A program made the position numbers and the translations under genes. Below the pieces are notes generated by a model that ran no database searches, was not told where the DNA came from, and worked only from the letters and a program-made list of their open reading frames with translations. Below are positions 16,301-24,629 of a stretch of 36,508 nucleotides of DNA, piece by piece. The stretch's first letter is position 1. Every line of letters starts with the position of its first letter. Source of the DNA: a virus; IMG/VR virus record IMGVR_UViG_3300042516_004946, positions 1-36,508 of that record. One strand, written 5' to 3'.

Positions 16301-17204
16301 CGATATAATTACCGGATTCATCATAAGTCCGTTCAGCTATGTAATCCTTTAGTTTATTATATTCAGGCTTATCACCTCTAGACTGCACTAGGCCAGATTT
16401 TACCGTCATAAGCTCAATAAAGTTATTGGTTGAAACTTCATTAAACTGCTTTTTTATTAGCTTTGGAAGAAGCTTTAGTCGGGCCGCGCCGGGTGCAGCA
16501 TAATTATATGATCCAGATGCAGGATCTAACAAGGTTTCATCAGTATTTTCATTAACAATAATTTCAAAAACTTCAAGACCGATACGATATGAAGGATTTT
16601 TTGCATATTTGTCAAGTATTAATGCATCGGCATTTACCCTAATAAAGTGGTCTTTTGCAAATACCACGCCAGGTTCAATTCTTACTGATGATGTCGGTCC
16701 TATTGCATTCTCGATAATAAGATTGGCGCTAGCACCAGTAGATGCGGTAATAACCTCGCCATTAAGGAATGTTCTTCGAGAACCATTAGCACCAGTATAT
16801 TTTACAAATAGGGTTTTTACATTGGGTGTATTTGCTTCAGAACCAGAATTTACAAGAATAACGCTAGCTTTAACACCTGATGTCTGACCGGTAATGGTTT
16901 TATTTAAGAAATTTTGAACATCTACAGATTCGCCCGATGCATTATTATCCCGAAGCTTTACATGCACAAATTCATCAAGGTGCATCTGACAGCCGGTTAC
17001 AATTGAACCTTCTTTAAAGACATGCTCAGCAAATCTATCAATTTGGTTTTGAAGTATACTTTGAATTTGTGTAAGCTCTCTCGCCTGAACGGCAAGACCT
17101 GGTCTAAAAAGAATACGATGAAAATTCTTTGACTCATCAAAATCGTCATAATACGGTGCCACATTTAGATTAGTGTTTATCGTGACGGTATTAGCTACTG
17201 ACAT
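10392..17204 (-). CDS. Giant DUF4815 structural protein with Pro-rich and Gly-Asp-rich linker
   Basis: Large virion protein, probably baseplate/fibre-associated; 2270 residues. The N-terminal block FHRILFRPGLAVQARELTQ (about 28-46) with the following ILQNQIDRF is the signature of DUF4815 proteins of T4-like cyanophages. Later blocks LDLDYYLKRNDRIVLDH-like (about 895) and PDEQARRVSRPDLANSMRAI (about 955) are also conserved-looking. Residues about 1438-1548 are a Pro/Val/Ile linker; about 1585-1655 is a Gly-Gly-Asp-Ala repeat. A second structured half starts at DPIAQSFLITS (about 1657) and runs beta-rich to the end (SRPPRLDDMRVIALQR). AGGA precedes the ATG. It follows gp8 and stands where T4 has genes 9-12. 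Attachment of fibres to the baseplate is an inference. Confidence 0.82.
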   Translation of the reverse strand: MSVANTVTINTNLNVAPYYDDFDESKNFHRILFRPGLAVQARELTQIQSILQNQIDRFAEHVFKEGSIVTGCQMHLDEFVHVKLRDNNASGESVDVQNFLNKTITGQTSGVKASVILVNSGSEANTPNVKTLFVKYTGANGSRRTFLNGEVITASTGASANLIIENAIGPTSSVRIEPGVVFAKDHFIRVNADALILDKYAKNPSYRIGLEVFEIIVNENTDETLLDPASGSYNYAAPGAARLKLLPKLIKKQFNEVSTNNFIELMTVKSGLVQSRGDKPEYNKLKDYIAERTYDESGNYIVRGLQPRIREHLVSGFNQGVYTAAAGGSATNLVVEIEPGKAYIMGYDKEFLISYKVTIDKANDFQSVEQVSTTADYGNYITVNNMSGQWDVNSQSQITLRDAKMNSITNGEYSTTSISGASIGTARVRAIEYSNGTPGLPSCEYKMYLTDIKMNSGRSFTEVKSVGYDASSADGKADIVGADGTNATTTDSSFDIGVFALPVTAVKRIRATDNTIDTNFSFKKSFDIAFSTGAGSSATLSTGSSSETISGSGVISDDATRTRFYVVSRGSSNTTNLTGTITVTSGSTSVSGSGTSFTTQLSPGDIIACSPTQKFIVSNITNNTSLTLTANAASSTGGAYHKRFIEGQAVDFGNKGGGGDRSISIGSSTQATFNLNENLNTALNATVITELNKVDGQEAAKVIARDRLVQLSLTSDVAGPWSLGLSDGFRLVSVRKKNGSSFTTTTEGDDVTSHFTLDSGMRDTIYEHARLVKNPDSGLVITSGDRLLVKFDHFTHSYSSGVGYFSVDSYPVDDATAGTDTTKIYTYEIPIYFSPKTGRRYDLRDCVDIRPRMTDTAASVSTIAGISTNPALATTLDQPIGGLRHAAPGENFTMDLDYYLKRNDRIVLDHKGNFRAIRGTPSLNPVTPDEPSGTMSIATINLAPFPSLPDEQARRVSRPDLANSMRAIKNPRFTMKDIGVLRDRIENLEYYTSLSLLEQSTKSLTIKDASGNDRFKNGIIVDQFAGHNIGDVRNPDYKIAIDDTKGEARPPFKMDNFELFYNAANSVNVVRTNVTENGVSRDQILFISNSQISFTNGELVNAGGIQARLRFQVDNKLYIEDASGNFSSGSSVRGAFSGVTANIIQARRQAPGDLITMIYSHRPFINQPYATTTRNAAGLFWRWVGGIVLDPDNDYWTDTVNLPDVQANVNLLSDNWLNMPSGWSTSWNSWQTTWQGSSTNVSSGKQQAAGQSGTLTNTVTTTTTTERRTGTAYDVVPAQSTYSTGPRIISSNIIPFMRSRFIRFTGKGLKPGSRVYPFFDGTAVSAYVTPTDSNFTRIGSEGGSLFAAANGDVYGTFRLPNDSKLKFRIGSKIFRLTDSQNNSASTGSVTTSAEATYTAQGLSQQTETTVVTTRYPDLVPRTVTETRTSSSSVTNSVFVPDPIPPPPPIIIIQPVEVPVPVIVTKIIEVPVPIVLQPPTEGPVVKPPVLPGPTTETNVTILPITPTDTIVTPTPIIPDERPPVTPPPPPVIVTPPVIPDPPPPEPQPEIWWGGGGDGGGFSGSQSTDTPDSSQSISDAQGGFSDATGAPGDAPGDAPGDAGPGDAGDAGDAGGDAGGDAGGDAGGDAGGDAGGDGGGGGGDGGGGDGGGDGGDPIAQSFLITSRVLGSLVSGIFVTKVDLFFATKHESLGVEVHIREVDPVSFNITSRVVPFSRVILSSDEVNISEDSSKPTPVHFPSPVYLQEGKEYAFVIKPIASNPDYNVFIARLGETDIISGNRVTTQPAIGTLFASSNDRQYSAVQEEDIKYTMYLATFLNTSSGRATFKNELRDYLTIANTSGTFSRIGEEVHGETILTGTFATTNTQPVNTAVTFVQGITSGATGTISRFSPTQLRIRNVSRAKFLGGETIRIRNIGANSLDPASGRIIGVSNGGITSATTPIGRIVYYNDIGFSNTFLHLANVSYVNSGPASTSGRIFFANTYIRGQILGRTGYIAKMNNLRADVINFSTDYILPPNTGIAFYGKFATGTSTRDTTSLRLYPNDNYEFDAPRFVLSRSIESNTVASSSTMATDRSAEISISMASQSPFVSPAIDVKRISVITVENMINANTTNEAGYSSGGGAMARYITRKVTLADGQDAEDIRLYLTAYRPPGSDVLAYYKILHREDSDTFDQAIWAPLSMVNEEGVTASTVFSSSEDQNDFKEYVFQVPAYSNTYRSGANTTNSNIVEYRNSSGARFEGYKYMSIKIVLTNTTTSRPPRLDDMRVIALQR
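12241..12450 (-). repeat. Gly-Asp-Ala coding repeat
   Basis: GC-rich 12-base units, best preserved at 12301-12372 (plus strand GCGTCTCCGCCA), encode Gly-Gly-Asp-Ala about six times, flanked by GDAP/GDAG and GGGGD variants. It is an in-frame flexible acidic linker inside the giant protein. GC content jumps far above the surroundings. Confidence 0.85.
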
Positions 17205-17219
17205 CTTTTTTTCCTGGTC

Positions 17220-18791
17220 CTAAAAAGTCACGACAAAACGAAAATCTTCTATCTGATCAGAAGTTCTCGTAATTGGTGTTTTGTTTTCTATGTATAACAC
17301 TTGACCGGTCCCCTCACGCACAGCAGGCTTTGCAAAAGAAGATACAGTTCCAACAGTTCCGGTTGTATCGGCTGTCAAGGTTTCCCCTTGTGAAAATGCC
17401 AAACCTGTTCCACCTGTAGTCACTCTAACAACCTTAAGTATACCCTGTGTTCTTATAGAATTTGTATTGGCAAATTGAACAACACGCGCTTTGCTTCCGC
17501 TGGTCGATCCTACAACCACTTCATCTTCTCTAAAGTCACCAGTAACACCTGTTAAAACTATTCTCGAAGTTTGATCTATGATTGCTACATTTGCTGCCGC
17601 ACCTGATCTTAGTTTAGGATTTCTAATTAATCCAACCATTCGAAGATCGTTATTTGCTGGATATGTATTTGCATCACCATCACCCAATGAGACTGATATC
17701 ATTATACTTTTTGCATTTAGTTCATTTACCGCACTACTACCATGACCACCTTGTGGCGAAAGTGCTGGAGAAACAATAGCACCTGATCCGTATGAAGTAT
17801 TTGCTCTTATTGTTACATTTGCAGTAGAATAATTACGACCAGTAGAAATCATGGTTATTTTTCTAACTTGACCACCAACACAATTTGACACATATGCGGT
17901 TGCTCTTTGAGATAATGTTGCTCCGCTATCGCCCATAATAATTACATTTGGTCCAATATAATATGTTGATTGTGTATTAGGTGTAATTGTAAATGAGCCA
18001 TTTACAACTGCTGATTTAGTTATTCCAATATACCTTGTAATTCTTCTTAGCTGACCTGATCCCAGTCCGGATGATATGAATACTGTAGAATTATTATAAA
18101 TGCCATCAACCGAGCTAGCTTCAGAATTTAGTCTCACTACAGTAGAATTGGTTATTGCAGAAAATGTATTAGTTAATGATAGATATCCATTACCATTTGC
18201 CGATATGACCATATGATCAATTGACCCGTTGGCTGCTGCTTGTTGCACAGCCCATTGCGCCGATCCATTATTTGCAGTTATCTGTACTACTGGAATATAG
18301 GTATTATTGAGAAATTTTAGCGCATCGGATGATGACACATTAAACATAAATTTCCATCTATAACCATCTGATGTATTAATTAATGAAGTACCAACACCGG
18401 CAGGTTCCTCAGTTGATGGACTTCCTCTATTATTGTCTATACACTTATAGACATTATAATCAGATGTTATGACATAAAACTGACTTGAAAATAGATTTGG
18501 GTTGGTATCGGTATATTGAGTATAGATTGTATTATTTGTCCAGTTATATCTTTGACAGACATGAGTAGTATCCGTATAATTGATACGTTTTAGAGTTACC
18601 ATATCTCTAAAAACATCATATGTCGAATTATACGGAGTATTTGCAACAGTGGTAGGTGCTGCATCATTAGCAAATGATGTTACCCTCCCAACAAACATAT
18701 ACATGCGAGTAGGATCAGTTTCATTGAATGATTCATGAAACTGCTCTGCTGTATTGATGTTAAAATTAAACGTAGTCGTACTTGCAGTCAT
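17220..18791 (-). CDS. 8: Baseplate wedge protein gp8
   Basis: Wedge protein that, with gp7 and gp10 in T4, builds the baseplate periphery. It has 523 residues, longer than the about 334 of T4 gp8. The block FVITSDYNVYKCIDNN-like (about 150-165), then DGYRWKFMFNVSSSDALKF (about 190-208), is typical of gp8 of T4-like cyanophages. The C-terminal 300 residues are beta-rich with VTTGGTGLAFSQGETLT-type repeats. The gene follows gp7 after a short gap holding a late-promoter-like AATAAATA. The C-terminal extension may replace functions of T4 gp10 or gp11, which are not recognisable here. Confidence 0.85.
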   Translation of the reverse strand: MTASTTTFNFNINTAEQFHESFNETDPTRMYMFVGRVTSFANDAAPTTVANTPYNSTYDVFRDMVTLKRINYTDTTHVCQRYNWTNNTIYTQYTDTNPNLFSSQFYVITSDYNVYKCIDNNRGSPSTEEPAGVGTSLINTSDGYRWKFMFNVSSSDALKFLNNTYIPVVQITANNGSAQWAVQQAAANGSIDHMVISANGNGYLSLTNTFSAITNSTVVRLNSEASSVDGIYNNSTVFISSGLGSGQLRRITRYIGITKSAVVNGSFTITPNTQSTYYIGPNVIIMGDSGATLSQRATAYVSNCVGGQVRKITMISTGRNYSTANVTIRANTSYGSGAIVSPALSPQGGHGSSAVNELNAKSIMISVSLGDGDANTYPANNDLRMVGLIRNPKLRSGAAANVAIIDQTSRIVLTGVTGDFREDEVVVGSTSGSKARVVQFANTNSIRTQGILKVVRVTTGGTGLAFSQGETLTADTTGTVGTVSSFAKPAVREGTGQVLYIENKTPITRTSDQIEDFRFVVTF

Positions 18792-18819
18792 ATACCATCA
18801 ACCCTTTTAAGCGTTATGA

Positions 18820-18827
18820 TATTTATT
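18820..18827 (-). promoter_or_regulatory. Candidate T4-type late promoter box (AATAAATA)
   Basis: Minus-strand AATAAATA is 7 of 8 identical to TATAAATA. It overlaps the gp7 stop codon and lies 28 bases before the gp8 ATG, in one of the few gaps in the baseplate block. Confidence 0.45.
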
Positions 18828-21528
18828 GCTGTACAAGATACTCACTTAGCTCAGAAAGCAATGAAGTTTGGTCTTCATTAAGTAATCTTGGTTGTATCTG
18901 GAACATACGGATTCTATCAAGGAATGAATCTATAATAAACATCTTAGTTTCATCTGTATTTAAGAAAATACCAGTAGGTGAAGTTCCTGGTGTTAGATCA
19001 AGCTGACTTACATAATTTGCAGTTCTTACATCCCACGGTGTTGATAGATTATATGAGAATAGCTTGTCATTTGTTGTTCCAGTCACAAACATTCTAGCAC
19101 CATTTTGCGAGAATGTAATAGAATTCATCGTAGCATCTTGTGAACCAAAAGCAAAAAATTTGCTATCCTCAAGGACAATATTGAATCCGTCTTGTGCTAC
19201 CAATATATCACCATTCTCCATTATGATATTATTGAAATTCGCATTTGCTGTTCTAATATCCCAAGGTATGGTTAGATCACATTCTACAACATTATCATAG
19301 GTGGATCCTGTCATAAACATTTTAGTTCCGTCAGGTTTGAATGCAAATCCTGTGACATTCAAATCGACAGTATCAGCTTGGAATGGTGTTGTGGTGTAAT
19401 CATAATCACCTAAACGATCACTGGATTCTGTATTAATAACATCACCAGTTTCGGTCAATAATTTGTCAAGTGAAATATAGGCAGTAGATATATCCCAAGC
19501 TGTAGAAAGATCATATTGCTCTAATATTTCTCTGGTATTACCGAGAACAAATATTTTACTACCATCGGGTTTAAATCTAATATCGGTAGGAGCATTATCA
19601 CCGGGACTTGAATTTTTATTTTGCGTATTTGCAACTAGCAAACTCTTACCAGAATATACTGCGGTGCTTAAGTCAAATTCTTTTGATAGATTAAACTGCC
19701 ACACAGAATCATTATTAATCCCGACCATATACATCTTACGGCCGGATGGGCTAAATTCAACACCGCTAGAATTTAAATCTCTAGTTGATATGCTAAGATA
19801 ATCTGTCTCATAAAGTCTTGATATATTATTAGCAAATATTGCCATACGGCTGGCCGTATCATTCTCACCCCTTAATACTGTATGATTTGGGTGTGGTAGT
19901 GTTGAAAATGATTGATATTGACCAAATAATGCTACACCTGCTGGGTGTACCATTTTTTTGAGAATTTCTTTATACTTACCTAAAGTTATATCGACCACTC
20001 TTACAACATAAGAATATTCTTGATAGAATCTATTATCTTGTAGACGATTTGACCAACTTAAAAATCCTTTGGTATCAGCATATCTACCCGGCAAACTAAT
20101 AACGCCGGATACTTCAGGTGTTAACAAACCAGAATAGGTATTAGCTCTAACAGTATATCTCGTTATACCAGCAGCATCAATGTATGCAATTGGGGTTGTG
20201 GCTGTTCCTCTATCATTATTAATTTCTGCTGTAGATAATCTGTCAAATGATGCATCCGACGATATTATCGAAATATCATTGATAGATCCTGGCGCAATTT
20301 CTGCCGTTAATACTGCATCACCACCTCTAAAATTACCATATTCACCCGGTAATCGTTGTTCGCTAATAACCTGATCAGTTACAGTCACTGTTGGTAATGA
20401 AGTATTATATCCTCTACCAACGCTAGTAATGCTTATTGCATTGATTGAACCTATGGTGACACTTGCAAATGTTAAAGCTGTTGTTAGTTGTGATGTTATA
20501 TTTGCCGCCGCCAAACTTGCTGAGACCGATGCCGTATTAGTACCTAATGAAACAAAAGTCGATCCGGTATTGAGAACAACATTAGCCATAGGTCGTATAA
20601 TATCTGAATTTAATGATATAGTAGTTGAATTTGATAGAGATATAACTCTAGCAGATAGACCATTTCCGCTACCACCAACTACGCTTATGACAGTATTACC
20701 GTCAGTTCTATAACCAGAGCCACCGCTGTTTATTCTTATAATAGCCGCACCTTGCGGCGAAGAAGATGTTACAATAGCTCTGGCAGTAGCGCCACCAGAA
20801 GATATGGTTAATGTGTCTCCGATGGTATGATATGCACCACCATCATTAATTGATATAATATCAACTATCGATCCAAAACGAGATTCAATAGTTGCAGTAT
20901 TTCCATCTTGGTCGCTTACGGTCTCACCGTCTCGAAAAGTACCTATGACACCTTCAACAATAAGTTCATATAGATCCAAACCAAGAACTGTGGTTCTGGT
21001 AACACCCTGTACTCTGGCCCTCGCACCAGATATTAAACCTGTAATATTTTTACCTTCAAATATCAAAGGATTACCAGTAAAAGGAGATCCTACTCGTAAC
21101 AATGTTTCTTTTAGCCAACGACCATCAGAAGCCCGAAGAATATAATCACCGGGATAGAAAATGTCTATTTCTTTATTATAAAGTGTTCTAAAAAGAAATC
21201 TATACGAGAATTCGGACCCTTTAGTTCTATAAAAATCTCGTATATGCTTTACAAGCAATTTCTGATCAGCCAAAGTATTTTTTGGTATGCTGACCATAAA
21301 CTCTCTTCTAAAGTATTCTATGAAGGAGTCTAAAGTTTTATCAACATCTTGATATTCAACTAGGCTACGAGTTGCATTGACAGCTCCGCCTTGCTGCTCT
21401 AAAAATTCGTAATATGCCTTTAAGAACAGAACAAATTTAGGTCCCTCTTCCCGAATAATAGCAGGAAATTGACTCTCTATAAGAGGAGATATTTTTTTGT
21501 AAATCTCTTCGGCGCCTAATATTGCCAT
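18823..21528 (-). CDS. 7: Baseplate wedge protein gp7 with C-terminal beta-propeller
   Basis: Wedge protein of 901 residues (T4 about 1032). Residues 1-150 (AEEIYKKISPLIESQFPAII, IRDFYRTKGSEFSYRFLFRT) match gp7 of T4-like cyanophages. The middle (about 150-480) is beta-rich with repeats of the type INSGGSGYRTDGN. About 485-570 holds KKMVHPAGVALFGQYQ, a common end block. Residues about 580-890 carry five repeats of about 60-70 residues: VEFSPSGRKMYMVG, IRFKPDGSKIFVLG, FAFKPDGTKMFMTG, ITFSQNGARMFVTG and IFLNTDETKMFIID. Most end in LSTPWDVRTA-like motifs, as in YVTN/WD-type beta-propellers. A propeller on gp7 suggests a surface-binding or sugar-binding role. It abuts gp6 with one base between. 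Confidence 0.87.
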   Translation of the reverse strand: MAILGAEEIYKKISPLIESQFPAIIREEGPKFVLFLKAYYEFLEQQGGAVNATRSLVEYQDVDKTLDSFIEYFRREFMVSIPKNTLADQKLLVKHIRDFYRTKGSEFSYRFLFRTLYNKEIDIFYPGDYILRASDGRWLKETLLRVGSPFTGNPLIFEGKNITGLISGARARVQGVTRTTVLGLDLYELIVEGVIGTFRDGETVSDQDGNTATIESRFGSIVDIISINDGGAYHTIGDTLTISSGGATARAIVTSSSPQGAAIIRINSGGSGYRTDGNTVISVVGGSGNGLSARVISLSNSTTISLNSDIIRPMANVVLNTGSTFVSLGTNTASVSASLAAANITSQLTTALTFASVTIGSINAISITSVGRGYNTSLPTVTVTDQVISEQRLPGEYGNFRGGDAVLTAEIAPGSINDISIISSDASFDRLSTAEINNDRGTATTPIAYIDAAGITRYTVRANTYSGLLTPEVSGVISLPGRYADTKGFLSWSNRLQDNRFYQEYSYVVRVVDITLGKYKEILKKMVHPAGVALFGQYQSFSTLPHPNHTVLRGENDTASRMAIFANNISRLYETDYLSISTRDLNSSGVEFSPSGRKMYMVGINNDSVWQFNLSKEFDLSTAVYSGKSLLVANTQNKNSSPGDNAPTDIRFKPDGSKIFVLGNTREILEQYDLSTAWDISTAYISLDKLLTETGDVINTESSDRLGDYDYTTTPFQADTVDLNVTGFAFKPDGTKMFMTGSTYDNVVECDLTIPWDIRTANANFNNIIMENGDILVAQDGFNIVLEDSKFFAFGSQDATMNSITFSQNGARMFVTGTTNDKLFSYNLSTPWDVRTANYVSQLDLTPGTSPTGIFLNTDETKMFIIDSFLDRIRMFQIQPRLLNEDQTSLLSELSEYLVQQ

Positions 21529-21529
21529 G

Positions 21530-23371
21530 TTAGAATACCGTCAGCGATGAAGCACCGGGTGAGCTTAAAGATGCAGAAGATCCTATTGTCGTTATCGACT
21601 GAATCAGCGCCTCTTCTCGACCAGTAGCATCATTCAATATTTTGATTCTTGATTCACTTAAAAGTAATATCTGATTACGAATAGGATATACGTTATAATC
21701 TGATACCCTAACAGTAATCGCAATTTCACCATTTATGCTTTGAGGTAAGAAAGCATTTAGTGTCACAAGACCAGTATCATAATCAATGGTGCCTATAGTC
21801 TGTAGATAATTTCTTTGAGCATTTGATAGATAATAAATTCTTACATTACCAAATCCATCATCATCTAAGAATGCCGTCTGATTATTAAATCTAAATGAAT
21901 TTGACGCAGTAGCTGACACATATCCATCATTTGGATGAAAAATTCCGCGATTGAATGAAATATTATAGGTATTTTTAGAAATCAAAGATGGAATAAATCG
22001 CTTCTGAACACTAATATCCGCCGTGGTAGATTTTATTGATGGATTTGCTGAATCAAGTAGATCCAAAAATCTAGAATATCTAAATTTACCATCAAATCTA
22101 TTGAGATTTGTATTTTCATATTCAATGATTTTACCAGCAACCAAATTGCCTATTTCTGAGGCAGTTAGAGTTGTATCGGCCGGATCATATCTGATAGTAA
22201 TAGTTGGTATTATATAAAGATATGTCGGATCTACTATTTCAGTATCAATCGACTGAATAATATACTTTCTAAGATTTGCCTTTATCTGATTTTTTCTTCT
22301 AGTTGAAATTAGTGTTCCCTGTCTAGCAGTAACTGCCATAAAAACTTTACCATAAATTGGTGGATCATTTTCCTCACCACCCCATACGCTAACCCCGGAT
22401 ATGTCAGGATTATCACGCAGCACTATTCTTTTATAGTCATCCGTTGTTACGGCTCTATTTTGTGTTTCATATGTCTTTGGTGCATTGTATCGAATTGATT
22501 CTATACTTTCTACATCCGCGCCGCCGGTAGCTCTTTCTACCGTTGATAGAATAAAATTACTTTGGCCACCTACTGAACCTGAAGCAGTAAAATTATTAGC
22601 ACCATTTGCTCTAATACCATTACATACTCTGTAATTAACAATAACAGTGCTATTAAGAGCAGGTTTTCTACCTAAGATGTTATCACCAAATGATATCTTA
22701 TACAGCTTATTTTTATCAGGTTCGATAAAAAATACTTGAGATGATGAATTAACAGTTCTTAGATCGGATGCTTCAATATAGGTTTGATTATTTCCTGCAT
22801 TGTCGACCGATACAGTTACGGATGAAATATCAGCATTAGCATTTGGTAAAACAAATGACACATTTGCTGAGGTAAACAGAAATCTATGAGTTAATGGATC
22901 ACCTTCAACTACATCAATATATCCTGTAAATCTATTTGATGAATTGGCCGTTATCGTATATGATTTTGGTGTTACAAATGTATAAGATACGGCATTGATT
23001 GTCGATTTGAATTGTGTATTTTTTGCTACCGTAATAGTTCGAAAAGCGGTATTACCTATAGCACTAAATGTTACCTTAACATTTGCTGATGCGCCTCGTG
23101 CTGATGTCGGAACATATCCTAACATCTTTGCTCTAGATGCAACATTCTCATATATCTGAGCAGTATCCAGAAATGATTCATTTACTGCCATATTAGCATA
23201 AAATGACATATAATATGTATTGTAAGCCAATAGGTCTAATAGAGTACCTATCGCAGAATCTTCGAAATCAAAATCCGAAAATTCTGATCTTCCTGCAAGA
23301 AAATTCCTGAGATTGATTCTTATAGAGTCGAAATCAAGACCTGTTACAGATAGTGCGCTATTTGCTGCCAT
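21530..23371 (-). CDS. 6: Baseplate wedge protein gp6
   Basis: Forms the continuous inner ring of the baseplate (Baseplate_J-like family). It has 613 residues (T4 about 660). The N-terminal segment with FDSIRINLRNFLAGRSEFSD, DSAIGTLLDLLAYNTYYMSF and NMAVNESFLDTAQIYENVAS (about 15-85) is highly characteristic. A later ESIRYNAPKTYETQNRAVTT (about 292-311) and DDYKRIVLRDNPDISGVSVW (about 312-331) form the conserved baseplate J block. The ATG overlaps the gp25 stop by one base, and gp7 follows immediately. The set 25-6-7-8 has the T4 order. Confidence 0.96.
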   Translation of the reverse strand: MAANSALSVTGLDFDSIRINLRNFLAGRSEFSDFDFEDSAIGTLLDLLAYNTYYMSFYANMAVNESFLDTAQIYENVASRAKMLGYVPTSARGASANVKVTFSAIGNTAFRTITVAKNTQFKSTINAVSYTFVTPKSYTITANSSNRFTGYIDVVEGDPLTHRFLFTSANVSFVLPNANADISSVTVSVDNAGNNQTYIEASDLRTVNSSSQVFFIEPDKNKLYKISFGDNILGRKPALNSTVIVNYRVCNGIRANGANNFTASGSVGGQSNFILSTVERATGGADVESIESIRYNAPKTYETQNRAVTTDDYKRIVLRDNPDISGVSVWGGEENDPPIYGKVFMAVTARQGTLISTRRKNQIKANLRKYIIQSIDTEIVDPTYLYIIPTITIRYDPADTTLTASEIGNLVAGKIIEYENTNLNRFDGKFRYSRFLDLLDSANPSIKSTTADISVQKRFIPSLISKNTYNISFNRGIFHPNDGYVSATASNSFRFNNQTAFLDDDGFGNVRIYYLSNAQRNYLQTIGTIDYDTGLVTLNAFLPQSINGEIAITVRVSDYNVYPIRNQILLLSESRIKILNDATGREEALIQSITTIGSSASLSSPGASSLTVF

Positions 23372-23769
23372 TAGCGTACAGACTCCAGAGTAAGCACTAA
23401 TGTGCTGGGTGCTTGCGTGTTGATCGGTCTAAAGACTATATTGACTCTAAGGTTATTAGTTTCAGGCTCACCGTCAACTGTTACAGATAATACCTCAACT
23501 CGTTCGTCGTAATTTTTTATTGCAGTTCTAATATCATATTCTATATTTGAGGCTATTGCAGGATCCATAAGATCAAATAGTCTCATTCGAATATCAGATC
23601 CAAAATACGGTCTAAAGGGTCTTTCTCCCTTATCTGTCAATATAAGATTTTTTAGTGCCTGCTTAATCGAGTCAGAATTTTTACGCGCAATAAGCTTACC
23701 CGTAACAGGATGCGCCTTCATGTTTAGGTCAAAATCCTTAAATACGAGTGATTTAACTGCGCTCGTCAT
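23371..23769 (-). CDS. 25: Baseplate wedge protein gp25
   Basis: Small wedge protein that nucleates sheath assembly (GPW_gp25 family). From the chosen start it has 132 residues, the same as T4 gp25 from memory. The family block is GERPFRPYFGSDIRMRLFDL (about 51-70), followed by IEYDIRTAIKNYDERVEVL. A start four codons earlier (23781) exists, but GGAG lies inside those codons, 6 bases before ATG 23769. A late-type box CTAAATAT lies 21 bases upstream. Its stop overlaps the gp6 start by one base. Confidence 0.95.
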   Translation of the reverse strand: MTSAVKSLVFKDFDLNMKAHPVTGKLIARKNSDSIKQALKNLILTDKGERPFRPYFGSDIRMRLFDLMDPAIASNIEYDIRTAIKNYDERVEVLSVTVDGEPETNNLRVNIVFRPINTQAPSTLVLTLESVR

Positions 23770-23790
23770 TATTGTCTCCATCTAATCGCA

Positions 23791-23798
23791 TATTTAGC
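23791..23798 (-). promoter_or_regulatory. Candidate T4-type late promoter box (GCTAAATA)
   Basis: Minus-strand GCTAAATA lies 21 bases before the gp25 ATG, in the 53-base gap after the unknown protein at 23823-24629. It shares the TAAATA core of the T4 late consensus and of the other boxes in this window. Confidence 0.42.
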
Positions 23799-23822
23799 AT
23801 GATAAAACCTATTTTTTGGCTA

Positions 23823-24629
23823 CTATTCAAGCTGCGATATAAGCTGTCTGCCAATATCTCTTAATCTGGTCCCTTCTTCTAACAAAGTTTCGCGTTCAGG
23901 TGATCCTGGTGTAGAATTTTCAAGTTGGGCCAATATTGCAGCAAGTTGATTGTTATTTTCATCAAGTTCTTGTGCATATTGTGAACGCCTAGCTTGTCTT
24001 TGTTCTTCAGTTAAACCTGCATTTTCACCCACTGGTGGTAATTCCTCAATTATTATTCTCTGTGCTCTAGCCGAAGTATTTGGTTGTTCTGGTGGTGTCT
24101 CAGGCGTTGGTATAGGTGCTGGTTCAGGTTGCGGCTCGGCGTCTGTTGAAGCTGGTGGAATCTCATTTGCCTCTTCAGTTACCTCATTTGCCGATGTCTG
24201 AAGATTTGGTACCATAGAACAAAAATTGAATCCAGGAAGACTAATTTGTGCTAATAGTGCATTGAGATCAAAATCAGGGAATAGTCTTTCTATTCTAAGA
24301 TATTGTTGCAAAAAAGCTGCTGGATTATTAATTGCAGACATCAATGTTCTAACTTCATCCGGTAATGATATTGATGTGCGAATATCACCAACAAGCCCAT
24401 CAATCATCTGGGTTGCAACAGTGGTTAATTCTCGCGTTATCACAGATGGTAATGATTGTATAGCTGCAACTATATCATTAGCCTGAGAAATAGCTTGATT
24501 TATTTGTGTTGTTGCCCTATCAATCGATTCATTTAGCGATTGAAGACCCGCACCAATTCCGCATGGAGCAGAATTGGTATTGATTCTTTGGGCAGCGGAG
24601 ACTAGGTTTCTGGTTATCTGTTCGCTCAT
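23823..24629 (-). CDS. Unknown baseplate-associated protein between gp5 and gp25
   Basis: I do not recognise a T4 counterpart for this 268-residue protein. Residues 1-90 are helical and Gln/Ile-rich (TTQINQAISQANDIVAAIQS). About 100-145 is a hydrophobic structured part (FLQQYLRIERLFPDFDLNAL, ISLPGFNFCSMVPNLQ). About 150-190 is a Pro/Glu linker, and the last 60 residues are a charged helical coil. Its ATG overlaps the gp5 stop by 4 bases (ATGA), so it is probably translated with gp5 and is a hub or spike partner. No membrane span or enzyme motif is seen. Confidence 0.66.
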   Translation of the reverse strand: MSEQITRNLVSAAQRINTNSAPCGIGAGLQSLNESIDRATTQINQAISQANDIVAAIQSLPSVITRELTTVATQMIDGLVGDIRTSISLPDEVRTLMSAINNPAAFLQQYLRIERLFPDFDLNALLAQISLPGFNFCSMVPNLQTSANEVTEEANEIPPASTDAEPQPEPAPIPTPETPPEQPNTSARAQRIIIEELPPVGENAGLTEEQRQARRSQYAQELDENNNQLAAILAQLENSTPGSPERETLLEEGTRLRDIGRQLISQLE

